Shown: positions 17,943-27,514, numbered from the stretch's first letter. The stretch is DNA of 64,000 bases from an uncultured Paraprevotella sp. (GCA_900546665.1 URDY01000002.1:124001-188000), one strand, 5' to 3'. The notes: a model not told the origin generated them from the sequence alone. Translations and numbers: made by a program.

Positions 17943-18749
17943 ATGCAAAACATCATTTTACAATGCGCCATAAAGGCCGCTTTACTGGCGGGTCAGGATA
18001 TTCTTGACGTATACAATGACCCGAACGCAGACTTTAATATTGAACGTAAGGCAGACAATTCTCCCCTGACCATTGCTGACCGTTTGTCACACAAAAGAAT
18101 TGCCAGCCTGCTTAAAGAGACGCCTTATCCTATCCTTAGCGAAGAAGGCAAACTTGATGATTACCAGACTCGCAAAGAATGGAATATACTTTGGATTGTC
18201 GACCCGTTGGATGGCACAAAAGAGTTCATCAAACGTAATGGTGAATTTACAGTCAATATTGCATTAGTCAAGGACAGCAAACCTGTACTTGGCGTCATAT
18301 ACGTACCGGTTACCCGTGAACTTTATTTTGCGGAAGAAACAACCGGAGCATATAAAATAAACAATATAGATTCATCCGAGGCAGATACTGACCTGAAAAC
18401 CCTTATCAGCCAAGCCGCACCACTTCCCTTACCACAATCTCAACGGCACTTCACAATTGTAGCCTCCCGTTCACACCTTTCTCCGGAAACGGAAAGTTAC
18501 ATAGAGAAACTAAAACAAATCCATTCGGATGTAGACCTTATTTCCAGCGGCAGTTCATTAAAGATCTGTAGAGTGGCAGAAGGAAATGCAGACATCTATC
18601 CCAGATTTGCACCTACGATGGAATGGGATACCGCTGCAGGTCACGCCATCGCTAAAGCTGCCGGTAAGGACATATACCATACTGATGAAAAGACTCCTCT
18701 TGAATACAATAAGGAAAATCTGCTGAATCCTTGGTTTATTGTCAAATAA
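17943..18749 (+). CDS. cysQ: 3'(2'),5'-bisphosphate nucleotidase
   Basis: An inositol-monophosphatase superfamily enzyme that removes phosphate from PAP, the by-product of sulfate assimilation and sulfotransfer. Metal-binding motifs are visible: LSEEG (Glu ligands) and the signature WIVDPLDGTKEFI, then ATMEWDTAAGHAI near the C-terminus. The 268 residues and the DGTKEF form are typical of CysQ rather than SuhB. The start at 17943 is preceded by trkH with a short gap. A strong bidirectional terminator ends the unit. No sulfate assimilation gene is next to it. Confidence 0.92.
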   Translation: MQNIILQCAIKAALLAGQDILDVYNDPNADFNIERKADNSPLTIADRLSHKRIASLLKETPYPILSEEGKLDDYQTRKEWNILWIVDPLDGTKEFIKRNGEFTVNIALVKDSKPVLGVIYVPVTRELYFAEETTGAYKINNIDSSEADTDLKTLISQAAPLPLPQSQRHFTIVASRSHLSPETESYIEKLKQIHSDVDLISSGSSLKICRVAEGNADIYPRFAPTMEWDTAAGHAIAKAAGKDIYHTDEKTPLEYNKENLLNPWFIVK

Positions 18750-18754
18750 AAAAG

Positions 18755-18797
18755 GAAAAGGCCTGTCTGTATATGATTTTTACAGACAGGCCTTTTC
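18755..18797. terminator. Bidirectional terminator, cysQ / xanthine permease
   Basis: A 17-bp near-perfect stem between 18755-18771 and 18781-18797 (core GGCCTGTCTGTA / TACAGACAGGCC) with a 9-nt loop, A-rich on the left and T-rich on the right. It serves the two convergent genes. Confidence 0.9.
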
Positions 18798-18818
18798 TCA
18801 ATATCCACTTACACTATT

Positions 18819-20150
18819 TTAATCTTCTTTTATTCTGATTACAGCATTGGCTATAATGGCTGTCAGACCTCCGGTTGTAATACCGGAAGAGAAGATATTA
18901 CGCAATGTTTCGGGTAACTGACACAGAATATCAGGAACCAATTCCACACTTAATCCAAAAGAAAAACTCAAGGCCATTACAAGAGTGGCTTTCCGATTAA
19001 TCTTCTGAGAAGCAATGATTCGTATACCCGCAGCTGCAACCGTACCAAACATGAGTAAGGTTGCTCCACCCAATACAGGTTCCGGCATAAGGGAAAAGAC
19101 CAATCCTACAGCTGGAAACAAGCCTAAAAGTATCAGGAAACCTGCGATGTAATAACCTACATAACGACTGGCTACTCCTGTCAACTGAATCATTCCGTTA
19201 TTTTGAGCAAAAATAGAATTGGGAAAAGAATTGAAGACTCCTGCCAGCATTGAATTAAATCCATCAGCCAGGATACCGCCTGAAGCACGTTTCACAAAAA
19301 CTTTTCCCTCTACAGGTTCTCCGGAAATCAATGAATTGGCTGTAATATCACCATATGCTTCAATAGCGGTTATCAAATAAACAAGTCCTAATGCGATTAT
19401 GGCCGAAATATCAAATGACAAACCATATTTAAAAGGAACAGGAATATTAAAACCGCCATAACTCTGCACTGATGAAAAATCTACCATACCCATGAACCAG
19501 GCAACCACATAACCGACTACCAGTCCGATAACTATTGAACTCATGCGCAAATAGCGGTTGGAACTTCTGTTGAAAAAGATAATCAACACCAGAACCATAG
19601 CAGCCAGACCAATATTTCTTAAAGAACCGAAAGTACCGTCAGCCTGTGCCGCAGCACCACCGCCACACGCAGAAATACCCACCTTCACCAGGCTCATACC
19701 GATCAGGGTCACAACAATTCCTGATACCAAAGGAGTTATTATCTTACGGGTGTATTTCAGGACCCGACTGATCAACATCTCTACTGTTGAAGCTGCCATA
19801 CAGGCACCGAAGATAGAAGCAAGGCCTCCTGTCAGTCCGGCTGAAATTATAGGTCCGATAAACGAAAAGCTTGTACCTTGTATACAAAGCAACCCTGTTC
19901 CGATAGGACCAATTCGCCGACACTGTATAAATGTAGATACTCCCGATGCAAACAAGGCCATTGATACCAGGAATCCAGTTGTTTCCAGATCCAGTTTCAA
20001 TGCGCCGGCAATGATCAACGGCGGTGTTATAATAGCAACAAAAATAGCCAGAAGGTGTTGCAATGCCGCAAAAAGCGTATCTTTCAATGGCGGACGATCC
20101 TCAAGACCATAAATCAAACCGGTATCCTTATTCGTTTTATTCTCTTCCAT
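18819..20150 (-). CDS. pbuX: Xanthine/uracil permease (NCS2 family)
   Basis: A 443-residue membrane symporter with about 12-14 helices. The family signature NNGMIQLTGVASRYVG is present, as is AIEAYGDITANSLISGEP. Its neighbour xpt, 24 bp upstream in the same direction, points to xanthine as the substrate, as in the B. subtilis xpt-pbuX operon. The protein imports the base with protons; Xpt then traps it as XMP. Confidence 0.92.
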   Translation of the reverse strand: MEENKTNKDTGLIYGLEDRPPLKDTLFAALQHLLAIFVAIITPPLIIAGALKLDLETTGFLVSMALFASGVSTFIQCRRIGPIGTGLLCIQGTSFSFIGPIISAGLTGGLASIFGACMAASTVEMLISRVLKYTRKIITPLVSGIVVTLIGMSLVKVGISACGGGAAAQADGTFGSLRNIGLAAMVLVLIIFFNRSSNRYLRMSSIVIGLVVGYVVAWFMGMVDFSSVQSYGGFNIPVPFKYGLSFDISAIIALGLVYLITAIEAYGDITANSLISGEPVEGKVFVKRASGGILADGFNSMLAGVFNSFPNSIFAQNNGMIQLTGVASRYVGYYIAGFLILLGLFPAVGLVFSLMPEPVLGGATLLMFGTVAAAGIRIIASQKINRKATLVMALSFSFGLSVELVPDILCQLPETLRNIFSSGITTGGLTAIIANAVIRIKED

Positions 20151-20174
20151 ATCTTTTTAATCTCAATCAAATGC

Positions 20175-20744
20175 TTATTCTTTAATCTTAATCTGACAAT
20201 TATCCAGACTTTCAATGATAGCCAGTGATTCTACATGAATGCCTTGTTCTCTCAGGAAGTCTCCACCATGCTGAAATGACTTTTCTATCAGAAATCCCAT
20301 CCCTGTCAGTTCAGCACCCGACTGATTGACCAAATCGATAATACCCTTTGCTGCATTACCATTTGCTAAAAAATCATCAATGAAAAGGACCTTGTCACCC
20401 GGATGAAGATAATCCTTGCAGACACAAACATCATACGTATTGTTTTTCGTAAAGGAAAAGACTTTGGTAGACAACATGTTCTCCATTGTACTGGGTTTCT
20501 TCTTCTTGGCAAAAACTACCGGTAATTCCAAAAGATAGCCCACCATTATAGCCGGTGCGATACCACTGGCCTCTATCGTCAATATCTTATTGATATTGGT
20601 GCCGGCAAACCGTCTTACGAACTCTACTGCCATTGATTTCATCAATATCGGATCCATCTGATGATTGATAAAATTATCTACTTTAAGGATTCCTCCTTCA
20701 AAGCATCTCCCGTCACGTAAAATACGTTCTTTTAGTGCCTTCAT
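20175..20744 (-). CDS. xpt: Xanthine phosphoribosyltransferase
   Basis: Makes XMP from xanthine and PRPP (type I PRTase fold). The PRPP-binding loop reads [13 protein letters not shown], with [11 protein letters not shown] upstream. The length of 189 residues matches the B. subtilis enzyme. It leads a two-gene salvage operon with pbuX. I looked for a purine riboswitch in the 95-bp leader and saw none, so control is probably by another route than in Firmicutes. Confidence 0.95.
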   Translation of the reverse strand: MKALKERILRDGRCFEGGILKVDNFINHQMDPILMKSMAVEFVRRFAGTNINKILTIEASGIAPAIMVGYLLELPVVFAKKKKPSTMENMLSTKVFSFTKNNTYDVCVCKDYLHPGDKVLFIDDFLANGNAAKGIIDLVNQSGAELTGMGFLIEKSFQHGGDFLREQGIHVESLAIIESLDNCQIKIKE

Positions 20745-20792
20745 AATGCGTCTAATCTATGTTCTGGATTCTAAAAAATAAATTTGAAGCGG

Positions 20793-20800
20793 CAAAGTTA
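20793..20800 (-). promoter_or_regulatory. -7 element of xpt-pbuX promoter
   Basis: Reads TAACTTTG on the minus strand, 49 bp before the xpt start and just after the end of hydF. Confidence 0.6.
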
Positions 20801-20839
20801 CAAAACTTTAACGACATATAACCAGATTTACATTATTTT

Positions 20840-22033
20840 CTATGCAGGAAAAACAACTTTATCCAGTATTCCATTCAAGCAGGCTATTGCCACACCATAA
20901 TTAGTCACAGGTACGCCGGATGCCTGCAACTGATGCACTCTGGCCATCACCTGACGACGTGTGAACATGCAGGCACCACAATGTATGACCAGATCATAGT
21001 CTGAAAGATCTTTCGGGAAGTCATGACCGGAAACGTGATCAATGTGAATCTGTGCTCCCAGGCGTTTCCTCAACAAAGCAGGCAATTTAACCCTGCCTAT
21101 ATCTTCGTGCTGTGGCACATGAGTACAAGCCTCAGCTATCAGTATACGTGCATCTGAAGATAATCGACGCAACGCTTCCGCACCACGGAGAAAAACGTTC
21201 AGATCTCCTTTATGACGAGCAAATAAAATGGAAAAGGACGTCAGTTTACTCTCAGGAGGACACAGGCGTTCCACCTGAGAAAAGACCTGCGAATCCGTTA
21301 TGATCAACGCCGGCGGATTTTTCAACGCTTGCAACATGGCTGGAAGCTTGTCTGTCGTACAACTGAAAATCAGACATTTTTTTTCTAGAAGGTTACGCAT
21401 GGTCTGAACCTGCGGTAAGATCAAGCGTCCTTTTGGAGCCTGTATGTCCTGCGGCATGACCAACAAAACCGTATCCCCCTCGTGAACCAATGAAGCGGTC
21501 AAATCATCATATTCCGACTGTTGACCATATACTTCGGACATCGCAAGCCGAAGCCGGTCGAGTCCCAGACCTGACTTCACTGAGATCCGCAGAAAATCAC
21601 GCCCCAGTCTGGAAATCCATCTGTTCAGATCAGTCTCATCAGACTGCTCTTTGTCATTATATAAACAGATGACAGGAATTTCCTCTTTTCTGAATAAAGC
21701 CAGCCATTCCTGTTCAAAATCCACATTATCGGGACATCCGGATACCATAAGTAAAGCCAGATCCATTCTTTTCGACAAGTTTCGCGTATGAGCAACCCTC
21801 AACTCACCCAGCTCACCGTTGTCGTCATAACCGGCCGTATCAACAATGACGGCTGCTCCGATACCCGGTAACTCCATATTCTTATAAACTGCATCCGTAG
21901 TAGTACCCGGCACATCCGACACGATGGCCACTTGCTGGCCTGTCAAAGCATTGACCAGAGAAGACTTGCCTACATTTCTCCGTCCGAACAGTCCGATATG
22001 GAATCTGTTTGACCGTGGTGTTTCTTCTTTCAT
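20840..22033 (-). CDS. hydF: [FeFe]-hydrogenase H-cluster maturation GTPase HydF
   Basis: The scaffold on which the 2Fe subcluster is assembled before transfer to the hydrogenase. The N-terminal GTPase domain has P-loop GRRNVGKSS, switch DTAGYDD and the NDKE-type base motif (LYNDKEQ). The C-terminal cluster domain has HIDHVSGHDFP followed by HCGACMFTRRQ, the HxH...HCxxC iron-sulfur site. The start at 22033 (MKEETPRSN) is chosen because it leaves 16 bp after hydG; the longer frame from 22066 would overlap hydG. It is the last gene of hydE-hydG-hydF. Confidence 0.95.
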   Translation of the reverse strand: MKEETPRSNRFHIGLFGRRNVGKSSLVNALTGQQVAIVSDVPGTTTDAVYKNMELPGIGAAVIVDTAGYDDNGELGELRVAHTRNLSKRMDLALLMVSGCPDNVDFEQEWLALFRKEEIPVICLYNDKEQSDETDLNRWISRLGRDFLRISVKSGLGLDRLRLAMSEVYGQQSEYDDLTASLVHEGDTVLLVMPQDIQAPKGRLILPQVQTMRNLLEKKCLIFSCTTDKLPAMLQALKNPPALIITDSQVFSQVERLCPPESKLTSFSILFARHKGDLNVFLRGAEALRRLSSDARILIAEACTHVPQHEDIGRVKLPALLRKRLGAQIHIDHVSGHDFPKDLSDYDLVIHCGACMFTRRQVMARVHQLQASGVPVTNYGVAIACLNGILDKVVFPA

Positions 22034-22049
22034 AATTAATTCATGATGA

Positions 22050-23471
22050 TTAAAAGCGGAAATCACGATTTCCTTTTTCTATAGCATCCAGATACTTTGA
22101 AGCATTGGTCCTGACCACTTCTTTCGGTACCATTTGCAACATGCGTTGTATCATTTTTTCACCTTTTTCCTTGGTTTCAGGTGTGGCATAGTCCAATAAA
22201 TATTCTTTCAGGGTCAACAGGGCATTAGGTAAACAGCAATTGGCTATCTGTCCGTTCTTCAGCAAAGTCATAAAACGGTCACCTGTACGTCCTTCACGAT
22301 AACACGCCGTACAGAAACTGGGGATATATCCCAAATCCAACAACCATGATACTACTTCATCCAATGTACGACGATCCGTCACATCAAACTGTGCCGAGTT
22401 TTCCTCTGCCGTTTCCTCATGTACATAACCACCCACACTGGTTCGCGAACCGCCACTTAACTGCGAAACGCCCAATTCAAGCACCCTTTCGCGACATCTA
22501 ACGCTTTCACGCGTAGAAACGATCATGCCCGTATAGGGTACGGCTATACGAATGGCAGCAACTATCTTATAAAAGATTTCATCCGGCACACAATTTTTAA
22601 AATCAGCCGTATCTATATCATCAGCCATACACAGACGCGGTACACTGATAGTGTGCGGACCGACACCATATACAGCCTCCAGATGTTCGGCATGCATCAG
22701 CAATCCTACAAAATCATAACAATAGGTTTCAAGTCCGAACAGAACACCAATACCAACATCATCAATGCCACCTTGCATGGCACGGTCCATAGCCTCGGTA
22801 TGATAAGCATAATCATGCTTGGGGCCCGTAGGATGCAAAGCTTCATAATCGGCCTTGTTGTAAGTTTCCTGAAACAAAATATAAGTACCGATACCGGCCT
22901 CTTTCAGTTTTCTGTAATTCTCTACCGTCGTTGCCGCTATATTCACATTGACCCTTCTGATAGCACCATTCTTATGTTTGATATTATAAATGGTATTGAT
23001 GCTTTCAAGAACATACTCAATCGGATTATTTTTAGGATCTTCCCCTGTTTCCAAGGCCAGGCGTTTGTGTCCCATGTCTTGCAGGGCCATCACTTCACGG
23101 CGTATCTCTTCCTGGGTCAGTTTCTTTCTTCTGATAGTTTTGTTCTTGGCATGATAAGGACAATAGACACAGCCGTTTATACAGTAATTTGACAGATAAA
23201 GCGGTGCAAACATGACAATACGGTTACCATAGAACCGTTGTTTGATCTCCTTGGCAAGTGCAAACATCTGTTCGGTCAGGTCCTTCTGATCGCATGCCAG
23301 AAGGACAGCAGCTTCCCTGTGATTAAGTCCTTTACATAATCTGGCCTTGTCAAGAATCTGGCTAATCAATTCCCTGTCACTCTTGTGAAGTTCCGCATAG
23401 GCTATTGTCTCCCGAACCTCACTGTCAGAAATAAATTCCTCTGCTTTTGATGATGTTACCTGATAATTCAT
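22050..23471 (-). CDS. hydG: [FeFe]-hydrogenase maturase HydG (radical SAM tyrosine lyase)
   Basis: Cleaves tyrosine to make the CO and CN ligands of the H-cluster. The radical SAM motif is CINGCVYC (Cx3Cx2C). The C-terminal auxiliary cluster site reads CTACYREGRTGDRFM. The start at 23471 (MNYQVTSS) gives 473 residues, the usual size, and is preceded by AGAGGA, a rare good ribosome site in this window. The 5' extension to 23507 overlaps hydE and is rejected. It lies 1 bp from the hydE stop, so the two are coupled. Confidence 0.96.
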   Translation of the reverse strand: MNYQVTSSKAEEFISDSEVRETIAYAELHKSDRELISQILDKARLCKGLNHREAAVLLACDQKDLTEQMFALAKEIKQRFYGNRIVMFAPLYLSNYCINGCVYCPYHAKNKTIRRKKLTQEEIRREVMALQDMGHKRLALETGEDPKNNPIEYVLESINTIYNIKHKNGAIRRVNVNIAATTVENYRKLKEAGIGTYILFQETYNKADYEALHPTGPKHDYAYHTEAMDRAMQGGIDDVGIGVLFGLETYCYDFVGLLMHAEHLEAVYGVGPHTISVPRLCMADDIDTADFKNCVPDEIFYKIVAAIRIAVPYTGMIVSTRESVRCRERVLELGVSQLSGGSRTSVGGYVHEETAEENSAQFDVTDRRTLDEVVSWLLDLGYIPSFCTACYREGRTGDRFMTLLKNGQIANCCLPNALLTLKEYLLDYATPETKEKGEKMIQRMLQMVPKEVVRTNASKYLDAIEKGNRDFRF

Positions 23472-23472
23472 T

Positions 23473-24555
23473 TTAAATTCCTCTTTTTTGATAATCTCCT
23501 CGTCCATATTCTATATGATAACCTATGCAGGCGAGTTGCTGTTCTATTAAATTCAATGCTTCTGCGGACTCTCCTCCCGTACAAGCCTTATGATCATAAA
23601 TGCTGTAGCATTTCCTTAACTCACGTGGTGACAGATTGGGCATTATGACATTTGCACCGGATCGGATAGCCCGTTCACGCCCATATTGATCCAATGTAGC
23701 CAAAGCTGTCGTCGCCGGAATCAAAGCATCCGGAAAACGCAGACGCATCAGCGAGATCAAACGTAATGTCATCTCCACACTTCCCGATTGACAGGCTGCA
23801 AAAGGAGTATGCGCAGCAGGAATAAAGGGCCCCATACCTATCATCTCAGGCTGTAGTGTTTCCATAAAGGCAATATCATCGAGCAAACAGTCAACAGTCT
23901 GCCCTGGTGATCCGATCATCATACCGGTTCCTGTCTGAATTTCCAGTTTTTTCAGGATTTCAAGGCAGGACATACGATTTGCCAGACTCATTCTGGCCGG
24001 ATGCAGATCGGCATAATGTCTTTCATCAGCCGTTTCATGACGCAGCAGATAACGGTCAACACCCACCGATTTGAATAAACGGTAAGCTTCTGCAGAACGT
24101 TCACCTACGGATAAAGTCACGGCACAGTCCGGAAACTCTGCCTTAATGGAACGGACCACCCCTGCAAGCCATACGTCATCCTGTCTGGGGTCTTCTCCAC
24201 CCTGCAAAACGAACGTGGAAAAGCCAGCCTGATAACCACTCCTGCAACAGGCCATAATTTCATCTTCAGTCAATCTGTAACGCTGCGCATGAAGGTTGGA
24301 ACATCTTAGTCCGCAATAATAACAATCATTTCTGCAATAAGATGAGATTTCGATCAGACCTCTTATAAATACACCTTTTCCAAATCGTTCATTCATAATC
24401 TGTTCAGCCTGACTCCGAAAAAATTCCAGTTTGTCATTATCTTCCAGAACCAATAACTGCCGCCATTCATCCCGCTCTACAGGCCTACCGCAAACCAAGC
24501 GGTCAAACAGGTCGCTGAAGCTTTCATCCGAACATTTATTTTTATATTCAATCAT
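23473..24555 (-). CDS. hydE: [FeFe]-hydrogenase maturase HydE (radical SAM)
   Basis: A radical SAM enzyme acting on the HydG iron-cysteine product during assembly of the 2Fe subcluster. Cluster motif CRNDCYYCGLR (Cx3Cx2C) at about residue 72; the GGEDPRQDD stretch binds SAM. The length of 360 residues is normal for HydE; BioB-like proteins differ in the C-terminal part. First gene of the maturase operon, with a promoter at 24566-24573, divergent from the hydrogenase gene. Confidence 0.95.
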   Translation of the reverse strand: MIEYKNKCSDESFSDLFDRLVCGRPVERDEWRQLLVLEDNDKLEFFRSQAEQIMNERFGKGVFIRGLIEISSYCRNDCYYCGLRCSNLHAQRYRLTEDEIMACCRSGYQAGFSTFVLQGGEDPRQDDVWLAGVVRSIKAEFPDCAVTLSVGERSAEAYRLFKSVGVDRYLLRHETADERHYADLHPARMSLANRMSCLEILKKLEIQTGTGMMIGSPGQTVDCLLDDIAFMETLQPEMIGMGPFIPAAHTPFAACQSGSVEMTLRLISLMRLRFPDALIPATTALATLDQYGRERAIRSGANVIMPNLSPRELRKCYSIYDHKACTGGESAEALNLIEQQLACIGYHIEYGRGDYQKRGI

Positions 24556-24565
24556 AATTTTAAAA

Positions 24566-24573
24566 CAAAGATA
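24566..24573 (-). promoter_or_regulatory. -7 element of hydEGF operon
   Basis: Reads TATCTTTG on the minus strand, 11 bp before the hydE ATG, so the transcript has a very short leader. It lies back-to-back with the hydrogenase promoter, 22 bp away. Confidence 0.6.
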
Positions 24574-24595
24574 TAAAAACTTATTATTTTTTTTG

Positions 24596-24603
24596 TAGTT
24601 TTG
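24596..24603 (+). promoter_or_regulatory. -7 element of the hydrogenase gene
   Basis: TAGTTTTG, full TAnnTTTG match, 30 bp before the ATG at 24633. The two divergent elements lie in a 77-bp gap, so structural gene and maturases are probably regulated together. Confidence 0.6.
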
Positions 24604-24632
24604 TAGAATTATTCCCTATAATTAACCAAACT

Positions 24633-26075
24633 ATGGCATACAACAACAACATCATGTTTATCCGCTACCAGTTGCTCGCCAGACTGGTCAAAATGTGGAA
24701 AGAGAATGAACTGATCGGACAGATCGACAAGCTCCCCGTTGAGCTTCATCCGCGTCAGCAAAAGCCCAAAGGAAGATGCTGCGTTTATAAGGAAAGAGCC
24801 GTTACGAAATACAAGACAATGGCTATGATGGGATTCGACATGACTGATGAAACCGATGAAACCGAACGTCTGTCAACCTACGCCCAACGCATGCTCGACC
24901 GCGAAAACATTTCTCCTGAAAAAAGCATTCTAAGTGTGATGGATGAAGCATGCTCATCATGCGTCAAGATTAATTACGAAGTCAGCAACTTATGTAGGGG
25001 ATGTGCAGCTCAAGCCTGCTATAACAACTGTCCCAAAGATGCTATCAGATACGACAACGAAGGAAAAGCCTACATTGACCACGACAAATGCATAAGCTGC
25101 GGCAAGTGCCATCAGGTATGTCCGTATCATGCTATTGTATACATCCCTGTACCTTGCGAGGAAGCCTGCCCCGTAAAAGCCATTTCAAAAGATGAATACG
25201 GTGTTGAACATATTGACCCCAAGAAATGTATCTACTGCGGCAAATGCTTAAACGCCTGTCCTTTCGGTGCAATCTTTGATACATGCGCTGTCTTTGATGT
25301 TCTGAAACGCATCAAGAGCGAGAAGAAAGTTGTTGCCATGGTAGCTCCTTCCGTTTTGGCTCAATTCAAACAGCCTATCGAAAAAGTATTCGGCGCTCTG
25401 AAAGCCATTGGATTTGATGATGTAATCGAAGTGGCATACGGTGCAGAAGAGACCATCCGAAACGAAGCCATGGAATTCAAGGAGAAGCTCGAAGAAGGTG
25501 CGGCATTTATGACAACAAGCTGCTGTTCTGCTTATGTTCAGCTGGCCCGCAAACATATACCGGAATTAATGCCATATATTTCCAGCACGGGATCTCCCAT
25601 GCGCTATACGGCTGCTTATGCCCGTAAGAAACACCCGGAAGCTATCAATGTATTCATCGCTCCTTGCGCATCCAAGAAGGCAGAAGGCCGTGAAGACCCC
25701 AACGTAGATTTTGTATGGACATTCCGCGAACTGGATGCCGTACTTGAAGGACTGGGCATTGACATTGAAGGATGCGCACCGTTCACTCCTGACGAACATG
25801 CGGGACATGATGCACACGGTTTTGCCAAAACCGGAGGCGTGTTCACGGCTGTGAAGAATATGGTAGGTGATCCGAACCTTCAAGGTACCATCATTGCTGA
25901 CCTGAACAAGAAAAATATCGCCACATTACGTGCTTATGCCAAAAGTGGCAAATGCCCGACCAAAATGATAGAGGTAATGGCATGCCCCGGTGGCTGTATC
26001 AGCGGCCCATGCGCCTGCAATGAAGGTATGGCTGCAATACGTCAGTTTGATGCAGAACTGAAAAAGAAAGAATAA
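24633..26075 (+). CDS. [FeFe] hydrogenase, monomeric group B type
   Basis: Interconverts H2 with protons and electrons; in gut anaerobes usually hydrogen evolution from reduced ferredoxin. A ferredoxin-like region with Cx2Cx2Cx3C clusters (CRGCAAQACYNNCP, CISCGKCHQVCP, CIYCGKCLNACP) precedes the H-cluster domain. The three H-cluster signatures are modified versions of the usual ones: TSCCSAYVQL, FIAPCASKKAE and MACPGGCISGPC. This pattern, the 480-residue size and the short N-terminal extension with CCVYKERAV suggest group B rather than group A. There is no signal peptide and no partner subunit next to it, so it should be a cytosolic monomer. Confidence 0.93.
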   Translation: MAYNNNIMFIRYQLLARLVKMWKENELIGQIDKLPVELHPRQQKPKGRCCVYKERAVTKYKTMAMMGFDMTDETDETERLSTYAQRMLDRENISPEKSILSVMDEACSSCVKINYEVSNLCRGCAAQACYNNCPKDAIRYDNEGKAYIDHDKCISCGKCHQVCPYHAIVYIPVPCEEACPVKAISKDEYGVEHIDPKKCIYCGKCLNACPFGAIFDTCAVFDVLKRIKSEKKVVAMVAPSVLAQFKQPIEKVFGALKAIGFDDVIEVAYGAEETIRNEAMEFKEKLEEGAAFMTTSCCSAYVQLARKHIPELMPYISSTGSPMRYTAAYARKKHPEAINVFIAPCASKKAEGREDPNVDFVWTFRELDAVLEGLGIDIEGCAPFTPDEHAGHDAHGFAKTGGVFTAVKNMVGDPNLQGTIIADLNKKNIATLRAYAKSGKCPTKMIEVMACPGGCISGPCACNEGMAAIRQFDAELKKKE

Positions 26076-26089
26076 TCTTTCTTGAAACT

Positions 26090-26145
26090 AACCTATCAAA
26101 TAAAGGGAGGCCAATTTTATGGTCTCCCTTTGTTTGATAGGTTTA
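26090..26145. terminator. Long hairpin terminator after the hydrogenase
   Basis: AACCTATCAAA (26090-26100) pairs with TTTGATAGGTT (26133-26143), with an inner stem AAAGGGAGGCC / GGTCTCCCTTT and a small loop. It separates the convergent hydrogenase and DUF308 genes. Confidence 0.85.
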
Positions 26146-26200
26146 TCCTACATTTTTTTGAATATTTTTTCAGCGATTCATTTCCAGTATACGATAAACT

Positions 26201-26755
26201 TTAATTGGCCTTATAAACGACCTGATTCTTTTTGTCGTACACTCTCCAACGTATGGCATTGATCATTTCCGAAATACCGTAAACTATACTGTTACATCCC
26301 AACAGTATAAATGGCAAGGATGCCGAAACCATGGGTTTCAATATCACCCAGATACCCACACCCAGTACAACCAATGTCAACACCAAGGAAAACCATGTGA
26401 ACGGTATGAATTTCCTTAATCTTATCATATTCAAGATCTGATTAATTGCAGCCAACACCAACAAACCACCCAATATGTACATCAGATAAGTGATAAAATA
26501 GCCAGGAAAAACTGCCAAAAAAATACCAAACAGGAAACTGCCCAAACCTATTATTGGAAAAGCCGGTTTAAGCGCCTTCTTTTCGGAAAAGGAAATTATA
26601 AAATAATTGATAATCGAAACCATTCCCGAAATACCAAAAAGAGCACCGATAATCTGTACCAGCAATTCGGTCATTCGTTCCGGATTTGCCACCAGCAAGA
26701 TACCTACCAAAATAGCACAGACGGCTCTAAAAATATAACTGTTTACTACTTTCAT
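26201..26755 (-). CDS. DUF308 (HdeD-like) membrane protein
   Basis: A 184-residue protein with six predicted hydrophobic helices arranged as repeated pairs (for example FRAVCAILVGILLVANPE and LVLTLVVLGVGIWVILKP). This is the pattern of the DUF308/HdeD family, whose E. coli member is linked to acid resistance; the molecular role is unknown. There is no neighbour in the same direction, so it appears monocistronic. Confidence 0.85.
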   Translation of the reverse strand: MKVVNSYIFRAVCAILVGILLVANPERMTELLVQIIGALFGISGMVSIINYFIISFSEKKALKPAFPIIGLGSFLFGIFLAVFPGYFITYLMYILGGLLVLAAINQILNMIRLRKFIPFTWFSLVLTLVVLGVGIWVILKPMVSASLPFILLGCNSIVYGISEMINAIRWRVYDKKNQVVYKAN

Positions 26756-26884
26756 ATTTATTCTGATTTTAAAGGTTACATGTAGCTAAGGTACAAAAAA
26801 CATCTTATTCAGAGATAAAAACAGACAAAAAATTCGTTCTTTTTATTTTTTAGTATAGACATCCTGCATGTCATGAGTAATCAC

Positions 26885-26892
26885 TATCTTTG
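26885..26892 (+). promoter_or_regulatory. -7 element of the histidine phosphatase gene
   Basis: TATCTTTG, 26 bp before the ATG at 26918; no clear -33 element. Confidence 0.55.
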
Positions 26893-26917
26893 CTTATAAA
26901 TTGGAAAAAGATTTATC

Positions 26918-27487
26918 ATGGCACTAGAAATTTATCTTGTCCGACATGGACAAACAGAAGAGAACGCCCAGAATATCCTTCAGGGCCATATCCCCGGACA
27001 TCTATCAGAAGAAGGAGTCAGACAGGTTGAGATACTGCGTGACAAGTTATGCACAATTCATTTTGATGCATTGATCAGCAGTGACTTGAAACGTTGTGCA
27101 GACACGGCAGCCATATTAAATGAGCCTCATCACCTGCCCATAGAATTTGATTCTCATCTGAGAGAAAGAGATTGGGGACCATTCACTGGAATGGATATTC
27201 TGAAAGCAAGAACATTAATAGACAACCGTGCAGAATCGATGGATTCCATGGCTGAACGTGCTACATGTTTTCTAAAAAGGATCTGTCAGGAATACGACGG
27301 CAAACGTCTGCTTGTGGTCAGCCACGGACTGATCTGCCGTGTCATTCAAGCCTGCTATTATCAGACCTCCTATCGCGACATTCCGCGAATGGACAATGCT
27401 GAATGCCGTCAAATTACTCTCAAAACGCCATGGCAACCGGCCATAAACAAACAGAAAAACGAAGAAAGTGGTGCCACAGCTGACTGA
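26918..27487 (+). CDS. Histidine phosphatase family protein (phosphoglycerate mutase-like)
   Basis: A 189-residue enzyme of the branch 1 histidine phosphatases. The catalytic RHG motif is LVRHGQTEEN, the second His is in LLVVSHGLICR, and the acid/base Glu lies in LRERDWGPFTG. Members act as phosphoglycerate mutases, alpha-ribazole phosphatases or general phosphatases. The small size and absence of cobalamin genes make a broad-range phosphatase most likely. Its last codons lie inside the terminator hairpin described below. Confidence 0.88.
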   Translation: MALEIYLVRHGQTEENAQNILQGHIPGHLSEEGVRQVEILRDKLCTIHFDALISSDLKRCADTAAILNEPHHLPIEFDSHLRERDWGPFTGMDILKARTLIDNRAESMDSMAERATCFLKRICQEYDGKRLLVVSHGLICRVIQACYYQTSYRDIPRMDNAECRQITLKTPWQPAINKQKNEESGATAD

Positions 27488-27505
27488 CAGCTGGCCCACT
27501 TCTTC
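27461..27505. terminator. Hairpin spanning the end of the histidine phosphatase gene
   Basis: GAAGAAAGTGG (27461-27471) pairs with CCACTTCTTC (27496-27505) with one bulge, and inside it CAGCT (27476-27480 region) pairs with AGCTG. The stop codon (27485-27487) is in the loop. It is probably a shared terminator with mfd, though T-tracts are short. Confidence 0.55.
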
Positions 27506-27514
27506 AAAATAGAA

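Noticed and set aside
20745..20839. Purine riboswitch before xpt-pbuX
   Set aside because: This leader holds only a promoter and AT-rich sequence; the three-helix junction and conserved loops of the purine aptamer are absent.
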